Assembly: GCA_030597995.1 (NCBI GenBank)
Contig: JAUVQV010000009.1
Coordinates: 1-10,725 of the forward strand
DNA length: 10,725 nt
Origin: Candidatus Rokuibacteriota bacterium
Lineage (GTDB): Bacteria; JAUVQV01
Reading direction: 5' to 3'
Shown here: positions 6,243 through 10,725 of the stretch, piece after piece
Layout: every line of letters begins with the position of its first letter
Numbering within the stretch: position 1 is the first letter of the stretch
Notes under the pieces: generated by a model
What the model was told of the DNA's origin: nothing
The model's input: only the letters and a program-made list of their open reading frames with translations
Databases searched by the model: none
Position numbers and translations under genes: made by a program

Positions 6243-6563
6243 GTGACCAACGAAAAGATGATGGAGGACGGCCTCCGGTACCTGACCATGCTCAAGGAAG
6301 ACTCCGGGAAGATGGCCGCCGAGGATCTCCACGAGCTGATCCGCTGCTGGGAGAACTACCACCGCATCTGGACCGCCGAGGGCCATCTCCGGCATATCCT
6401 CTTCCGCAAAGAGACCCGCTACCCGGGCTTCTACTACCGGGCCGACTACCCGCAGCTGGACGAGGAGCAATGGAAGGTGTTCGTGAACTCCAAGTACGAC
6501 CCGGCCACGGGGAAATGGGAGTTCTTTAAGAAGCCCTTCATCGAGCTGATTCCGAAAAAGTGA
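6243..6563 (+). CDS. aprA: AprA C-terminal segment, in frame after the amber codon
   Basis: These 106 residues (starting at GTG 6243, ending TGA) are the normal C terminus of AprA, not a separate protein family. Diagnostic stretches are TNEKMMEDGL, AAEDLHELIRCWENYHRI, TAEGHLRHILFRKETRYPGFYYRADYP and VNSKYDPATGKW. GTG sits directly after the TAG, and no Shine-Dalgarno precedes it, so independent initiation looks weak. An internal ATG ATG at 6258 is no better placed. The likely reading is one aprA gene spanning 4647-6563 with a nonsense codon or sequence error at codon 532. In known structures this region helps build the helical domain of AprA and its contacts within the complex. Confidence 0.88.
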   Translation: MTNEKMMEDGLRYLTMLKEDSGKMAAEDLHELIRCWENYHRIWTAEGHLRHILFRKETRYPGFYYRADYPQLDEEQWKVFVNSKYDPATGKWEFFKKPFIELIPKK

Positions 6564-6621
6564 ATAATTATTCATTTCCCCTTTCGACAAAGGGCGAGAG
6601 GGGGATTGTGAGTGATTTGAA
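6564..6621 (+). repeat. Hairpin repeat in the aprA-qmoA gap
   Basis: The 58-base gap holds CCCTTT (6579-6584), a CGAC loop, and AAAGGG (6589-6594), followed by GAGAGGGGGATTG and TGATTTGAAATG, where the last ATG is the qmoA start. This resembles the element near 530-575 read on the minus strand, so it is a diverged copy of the same repeat. There is no T-run after the stem, so it is not a clear terminator. It could partly attenuate or process the apr-qmo message. Confidence 0.55.
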
Positions 6622-7884
6622 ATGTCGGAGGGAGAGATCAGGAAAACCATCCTCGTGATCGGCGGGGGTATCAGCGGACTGACGACCGCTATCGAGGCGG
6701 CCGAGGCCGGCTGGCCCACACGGATCATAGAGAGAGACGCCTACCTCGGCGGGCGGGTAGCGCGAAACTACCAGTATTTCCCGAAGATGTGCCCCCCCTA
6801 CTGCGGGCTGGAGATCAACTTTCAGCGCCTCCGGAAAAATACCTCAATCAACGTCCACACCCTTGCTGAAGTCGAAAAGATCTCCGGGTCGCCGGGGGAC
6901 CTGGACGTTACGGTCAAGGTCCGCCCCCGCTACATCAATGAGAAGTGCACCGGATGTCACAAGTGTGTCGAGGTGTGTCCCGTCGAGAGGCCGAACGATT
7001 TCAACTTCGGACTCGACCGGACGAGGGCCGTCTATCTCCCCCACGAGATGGCCTTCCCAATGCGTTATGTCATCGATCCCGCGGTCTGCAAGGGCCTGGA
7101 GTGCGCCCGGTGCGTGGAGGCCTGCCCCTACGACGCCATCGAACTGGAAATGAAGGAGCGATGCCTGGAGCTGAAGGCCGGGGCGGTGGTGGCGGCCACC
7201 GGCTGGAAACCGTATGACGCGAAAAAGATCGACAACCTCGGGTTTGGCGATCTGCCCGATGTCATCACCAACGTCATGATGGAGCGGCTGGCCGCACCCA
7301 ACGGCCCGACCCGGGGCAGGATCACCCGCCCCTCCGACGGCAGGGAAGCCAAGCGGGTGGTCTTCGTTCAGTGCGCCGGCTCCCGGGACCGTCTCCACCT
7401 GCCCTTCTGCTCGGCGGTCTGCTGCCTCGCCTCTCTCAAACAGGCTGCCTACGTCCGCGATCAGTACCCCGACGCCGAGATCACGATGTGCTACATCGAT
7501 GTGCGCGCCCCGGGGAAACTGGAGGACTTCTTCGTCAAGGCCCAGGCGGAACACCGGATCAACCTCATCAAGGGGAAGGTCGCCAAAATCACCGAGGATC
7601 CCGCGACCAGGGATCTCACGGTTGAGGCCGAGGACATCCTCGCAGGCGCCAAAGTCCAGCTGAACGCCGACCTGGCGGTCCTCGCCACCGGGATGGACCC
7701 CACCCCGAGCGAGTCACCGATACCGGGCGTGGTCTATGACGAGAACGCCTTCACCGTCTCAGGCGCCGGGAGCTTCAAGGTTCTGGCCGCCGGCTGCAAC
7801 AAAGTACCGCTCGATGTGGCGGCGGCCGTCCGGGACGCCACCGGGGTGGCGCTCCAGGCCATCAAGGCTGCGCGGGGAAAATAA
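6622..7884 (+). CDS. qmoA: QmoA, HdrA-like FAD/Fe-S subunit of the quinone-interacting oxidoreductase
   Basis: QmoA is a cytoplasmic flavoprotein of the Qmo complex, which links the menaquinone pool to APS reductase. This 420-residue protein has an FAD-binding VIGGGISGLTTAIEAAEAG (residues 12-30), and a CPPYCGLEINFQRL block (57-70). Two ferredoxin-type cluster motifs follow: Cys109, Cys112, Cys115, Cys119 and Cys156, Cys161, Cys164, Cys168. An HdrA-type block QCAGSRDRLHLPFCSAVCC spans 250-268. A second nucleotide-binding stretch LAVLATGMDP is at 351-360 and the tail ends in a helix. This is the short HdrA architecture with inserted ferredoxin domains expected of QmoA. Start ATG 6622 has only a weak, distant GGGGGA upstream. 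It lies 58 bases after aprA and 5 bases before qmoB. Confidence 0.95.
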   Translation: MSEGEIRKTILVIGGGISGLTTAIEAAEAGWPTRIIERDAYLGGRVARNYQYFPKMCPPYCGLEINFQRLRKNTSINVHTLAEVEKISGSPGDLDVTVKVRPRYINEKCTGCHKCVEVCPVERPNDFNFGLDRTRAVYLPHEMAFPMRYVIDPAVCKGLECARCVEACPYDAIELEMKERCLELKAGAVVAATGWKPYDAKKIDNLGFGDLPDVITNVMMERLAAPNGPTRGRITRPSDGREAKRVVFVQCAGSRDRLHLPFCSAVCCLASLKQAAYVRDQYPDAEITMCYIDVRAPGKLEDFFVKAQAEHRINLIKGKVAKITEDPATRDLTVEAEDILAGAKVQLNADLAVLATGMDPTPSESPIPGVVYDENAFTVSGAGSFKVLAAGCNKVPLDVAAAVRDATGVALQAIKAARGK

Positions 7885-7889
7885 TCACC

Positions 7890-10019
7890 ATGGAGCACAA
7901 ACTCGGTGTCTACATCTGTACCGGCTGTGACATCGGCGAGGCCCTCGACACCAAAAAACTCTCCCAGGCGGCGACGGCAGCCAAAGCCGGCATCGTCAAG
8001 ACGAATCCATTCCTCTGCGGGGAGGAGGGGACGGCGCTCATCGCCGGCGACATTGAAAGAGAGGGCGTAAACACGGTGGTGGTGGCCGCCTGCTCGCCGC
8101 GCGTCATGGTGGACGCCTTCCGCATTGACGCCCCCATCCTCGAGCGGGTCAACCTCCGGGAGCACGTCGTCTGGAGCCACACCCCGAAGGAAGAGGCGAC
8201 ACAGCTGCTCGCGGGGGACTATCTCCGGATGGGAATCTCACGGGCCCAAAAGACCGAACCGCCGGAGCCCTTCATTCAGGAGACCTCCAAGAAGCTGCTG
8301 GTGGTCGGTGGAGGGCTGACGGGAATGACGGCGGCCCTGGAGGCCGCCGAGACCGGGTACGAGGTGGTGCTGGTCGAAAAAGAACAGGAACTGGGCGGTC
8401 ATCTGGCCCGGGTCCACCAGGACCTCCCCCTGGAGGCTCCCTACCGGGAGCCGCAGGAGCCCGCCTTGACCGAGAAGAGAGAGTGCGTACTCGCCCATGC
8501 GGGGATCAAGGTCCTGACCGGGGCCGTAATAGAGAAGATCGCGGGCCAGCCCGGCCTCTTCGACGCCGAGGTGATCTCCGCCGCCGGGAGCGAGACGTTC
8601 CGGGTGGGCGCCATCGTCCTGGCCACCGGGGCCGCGCCCTACGATCCGGCCAAGCTGGGCCACCTGGGGTACGGCACTTCCCCCGACATCATCACCGGGC
8701 ACGACCTGGAGGCGATGGCGAGGCAGGGGAAAATCACGCGGCCCTCGGACGGGCGGAGAGCCCGTCACGTCACGTTCATCCAGTGCGCCGGCTCCCGGGA
8801 TGCGGAGCACCTCCCCTACTGCTCGGCCGTCTGCTGCCTCAACTCCCTCAAGCAGGCGCTCTACGTGCGGGAGCAGGATCCGGAGGCCGAGGTCACCGTC
8901 GTCTACCGGGACATCCGCACCCCCGGGCACGGGGAGCACTTCTACGCCCGCGTCCAGGAGGACCCGGGTATCTTTTTTACCAAGGGAGAGGTCACCGGAG
9001 TCGGGACCGAGGGAGGGCCGGTGCGGGTCGAGGTCGCCGACACCCTCCTCGGGGAGAAGATCGCCCTCGAGCCCGACCTGCTCGTGCTGGCCACGGGAAT
9101 GGTTTCCAGCACCGCCGCGGAGCCGATCCTCAACCTGGGATACCGCCTCGGGCCGGGCCTGCCGGAGCTGAAGTACGGCTTCCCCGACTCGCACTTCATC
9201 TGCTTTCCCTATGAGACGCAGCGCACCGGGATCTACGCCGCCGGAACGGTGCGGCAGCCGATGGACACCGGCGGCGCCCTCCAGGACGCGGCCGGGGCCG
9301 CCCTCAAGGCCATCCACTGTGTGGAGCTGACCGCCCAGGGCAAGAGCGTTCACCCCCGGGTGGGCGACCCGTCCTTTCCGGAATTCTTTCTCCAGCGCTG
9401 CACCCAGTGCAAGCGCTGCACCGAGGAGTGCCCCTTCGGCACCCTGGACGAGGACGAGAAAGGAACCCCCCTGCCCAATCCCTTGCGCTGCCGCCGCTGC
9501 GGGGTCTGCATGGGGGCCTGCCCGGAGAGGATCGTCTCCTTCAAGGACTACTCCGTGGAGATCATCGCCTCCATGATCAAGGCCATCGAGGTTCCCGAGG
9601 ACGAGGATATCCCCTGCATCGTGGGGTTGATCTGCGAGAACGACGCCTATCCGGCCCTGGACATGGCCGGGCTCAAGCGCCTGCAGTACAGCCCCCACAT
9701 CCGCTTCATCCCGTTGCGCTGCCTCGGGGGGACCAATCTGGTCTGGATCGCCGACGCCCTCTCCAAGGGCGTGGACGGCATGCTGCTCATCGGCTGCAAG
9801 CACGGCGACGACTACCAGTGCCACTTCATCAAGGGGAGCGAGCTGGCCGACGACCGGCTGGGGAAGGTGCAGGAGACCCTGGACCGCCTGCAGCTGGAAG
9901 CGGACCGGGTCCAGCTCGTCCAGCTCTCTATCAACGAATACAACCGGCTCCCGGGGATCGTAGACAGCTTCATAAAGGAGATAGAGGCAATCGGGCCCAA
10001 TCCCTTCAAGGGCCTTTAA
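7890..10019 (+). CDS. qmoB: QmoB, HdrA-MvhD fusion subunit of the Qmo complex
   Basis: QmoB is the larger HdrA-like subunit of Qmo. The 709-residue protein opens with the HdrA N-terminal block GVYICTGCDIG and VVVAACSPR, then FAD-binding LLVVGGGLTGMTAALEAAETG (136-156). The block QCAGSRDAEHLPYCSAVCC (298-316) parallels QmoA. LAVL-type LLVLATGM is at 397-404 and GIYAAGTVRQPMDTGGALQDA at 447-467. Two [4Fe-4S] motifs follow: Cys504, Cys507, Cys510, Cys514 and Cys534, Cys537, Cys540, Cys544. The C-terminal MvhD-like domain (about 575-709) contains CENDAYPAL, FIPLRCLGGTN and LLIGCKHGDDYQCHF, with Cys582, Cys611, Cys636 and Cys644. MvhD domains carry a [2Fe-2S] cluster in methanogen hydrogenase complexes. 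This domain has been proposed as a contact point to APS reductase. Only 5 bases separate it from qmoA, and 18 bases from qmoC. Confidence 0.96.
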   Translation: MEHKLGVYICTGCDIGEALDTKKLSQAATAAKAGIVKTNPFLCGEEGTALIAGDIEREGVNTVVVAACSPRVMVDAFRIDAPILERVNLREHVVWSHTPKEEATQLLAGDYLRMGISRAQKTEPPEPFIQETSKKLLVVGGGLTGMTAALEAAETGYEVVLVEKEQELGGHLARVHQDLPLEAPYREPQEPALTEKRECVLAHAGIKVLTGAVIEKIAGQPGLFDAEVISAAGSETFRVGAIVLATGAAPYDPAKLGHLGYGTSPDIITGHDLEAMARQGKITRPSDGRRARHVTFIQCAGSRDAEHLPYCSAVCCLNSLKQALYVREQDPEAEVTVVYRDIRTPGHGEHFYARVQEDPGIFFTKGEVTGVGTEGGPVRVEVADTLLGEKIALEPDLLVLATGMVSSTAAEPILNLGYRLGPGLPELKYGFPDSHFICFPYETQRTGIYAAGTVRQPMDTGGALQDAAGAALKAIHCVELTAQGKSVHPRVGDPSFPEFFLQRCTQCKRCTEECPFGTLDEDEKGTPLPNPLRCRRCGVCMGACPERIVSFKDYSVEIIASMIKAIEVPEDEDIPCIVGLICENDAYPALDMAGLKRLQYSPHIRFIPLRCLGGTNLVWIADALSKGVDGMLLIGCKHGDDYQCHFIKGSELADDRLGKVQETLDRLQLEADRVQLVQLSINEYNRLPGIVDSFIKEIEAIGPNPFKGL

Positions 10020-10037
10020 CGTTAATTGCCGGGGAAA

Positions 10038-10725
10038 ATGAAAAACATGTCCGAAGCACAGGTGGTGAAACCGGACCTCGGTTATGTGAGGGAACTCATA
10101 GCCGCTGGAGGAGGCTCCCTGAAGAAGTGCTACCAGTGCGCCACCTGTTCGGTGGTCTGCGGGGTGACACCCGACCCCCGGCCCTTTCCCCGCAAGGAGA
10201 TGATCTGGGCCCAGTGGGGCCTGAGAGAGCGGCTTGTCAGCAACCCGGACGTCTGGCTCTGCCACGGCTGCAGCGACTGCACCGCTCTCTGCCCCCGTGA
10301 GGCTAATCCCGGGGAGGTCATGGCCGCTGTCCGGCGCACCAGCTACCGGCACCACGCCACTCCCCGCTTCATGGGGACCCTCTTCTCCGACCTCAAGTAC
10401 CTGCCTCTGCTCTTCGCAGTCCCGGTGATCGTGCTTCTTGCCATGCTCGCCGGGACGGGTAAACTCCGGATCCCCCCCGGCGAGGTCGTCTTCTCGAAAA
10501 TGCTGCCGGTTACCAACGTCGATCTCATATTCGTGCCCTTTGTAGTCCTGGCGCTCGTCTTCGCCGCTCTCGGCCTGAGAAAATTCTGGCAGGGCCTGGA
10601 TTCCCAGGTGGACCCCGCGCTTCCGCGAAGGGGTCTCCTTCCGAGCCTGCTGGAATTCCTGATGGAGCTGGGCACGCACTCCAGCTTCAGGCAATGCGTC
10701 ACCGCCACCCGGCGCTCCACCGCCC
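10038..10725 (+). CDS. qmoC: QmoC, membrane subunit of the Qmo complex (partial, continues past the window)
   Basis: I translated this from ATG 10038 to the window end, giving 229 codons with no stop. The N-terminal HdrC-like domain has CYQCATCSVVC and CHGCSDCTALCP, two CxxCxxCxxxC motifs that bind [4Fe-4S] clusters. Next come hydrophobic segments LPLLFAVPVIVLLAMLAG and LIFVPFVVLALVFAALGL, followed by a polar loop. This matches QmoC, a fusion of HdrC to a membrane cytochrome b-like domain that exchanges electrons with menaquinol. The heme-binding part lies beyond the window. A second ATG at 10047 is an equally possible start; GGGGA lies 2 bases before the first ATG and 11 before the second. 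It is the last visible gene of the operon, 18 bases after qmoB. Confidence 0.93.
   Translation, partial: MKNMSEAQVVKPDLGYVRELIAAGGGSLKKCYQCATCSVVCGVTPDPRPFPRKEMIWAQWGLRERLVSNPDVWLCHGCSDCTALCPREANPGEVMAAVRRTSYRHHATPRFMGTLFSDLKYLPLLFAVPVIVLLAMLAGTGKLRIPPGEVVFSKMLPVTNVDLIFVPFVVLALVFAALGLRKFWQGLDSQVDPALPRRGLLPSLLEFLMELGTHSSFRQCVTATRRSTA

Noticed and set aside
6562..6573. Perfect 12-base palindrome GAATAATTATTC over the aprA stop codon.
   Set aside because: Short, AT-rich and without a T-run or known operator match; likely chance.
6622..10019. QmoA and QmoB share long similar blocks (for example CAGSRD...CSAVCC), which could look like a recent duplication.
   Set aside because: This is the known ancient HdrA-type paralogy of the Qmo complex, not a new event.
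8238..10694. An 818-codon open frame on the minus strand opposite qmoB and qmoC.
   Set aside because: The opposite strand encodes unmistakable QmoB and QmoC cluster motifs; the antisense product shows only low-complexity composition.

Overview
The window looks like a chromosomal region of an anaerobic sulfate-reducing bacterium, probably a deltaproteobacterium (Desulfobacterota) or a relative. It carries aprBA and qmoABC, the genes for adenylylsulfate (APS) reductase and its membrane electron donor, in the usual aprB-aprA-qmoA-qmoB-qmoC order. No sat, dsr or taxonomic marker gene is present, so the lineage is inferred from this module and its protein sequences only.

Left part (1-3730, minus strand). 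A four-gene group reads leftwards from a candidate promoter at 3772-3800: a UbiV-like U32 protein, an MqnE-like radical SAM enzyme and a UbiU-like U32 protein, with overlapping or nearly overlapping ends. After a 175-base gap with CCCCCTTT/AAAGGGGG repeats comes a second MqnC/MqnE/CofH-type radical SAM gene, cut off by the window edge. UbiU and UbiV are the two subunits of the oxygen-independent ubiquinone hydroxylase. MqnE and MqnC are futalosine-pathway menaquinone enzymes. Finding both pairs together suggests an anaerobic quinone-modifying or quinone-making pathway that neither textbook route fully explains. This is the best candidate here for an under-described system.

Middle (3731-4190). 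A 460-base divergent intergenic region holds promoter candidates for both directions and no convincing gene. The plus-strand transcript would have a leader of about 175 bases before a strong aprB ribosome binding site.

Right part (4191-10725, plus strand). AprB, AprA, QmoA, QmoB and the N-terminal part of QmoC form one apparent operon. APS reductase reduces APS to sulfite and AMP in the cytoplasm. QmoABC is thought to pass electrons from the menaquinol pool to it. AprA is interrupted by a single in-frame amber codon (TAG, 6240-6242) where homologues as I remember them have tyrosine. The frame continues without a shift to a normal AprA C terminus, and the combined length is normal for the family. 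This could be a sequencing or assembly error, a real nonsense mutation, suppression or readthrough, or a split subunit; the sequence cannot decide between these. TAG also ends aprB, so wholesale recoding of TAG is unlikely.

Taken together, a quinone gene group sits back to back with the module that consumes quinol, so quinone supply and sulfate respiration may be co-inherited or co-regulated.
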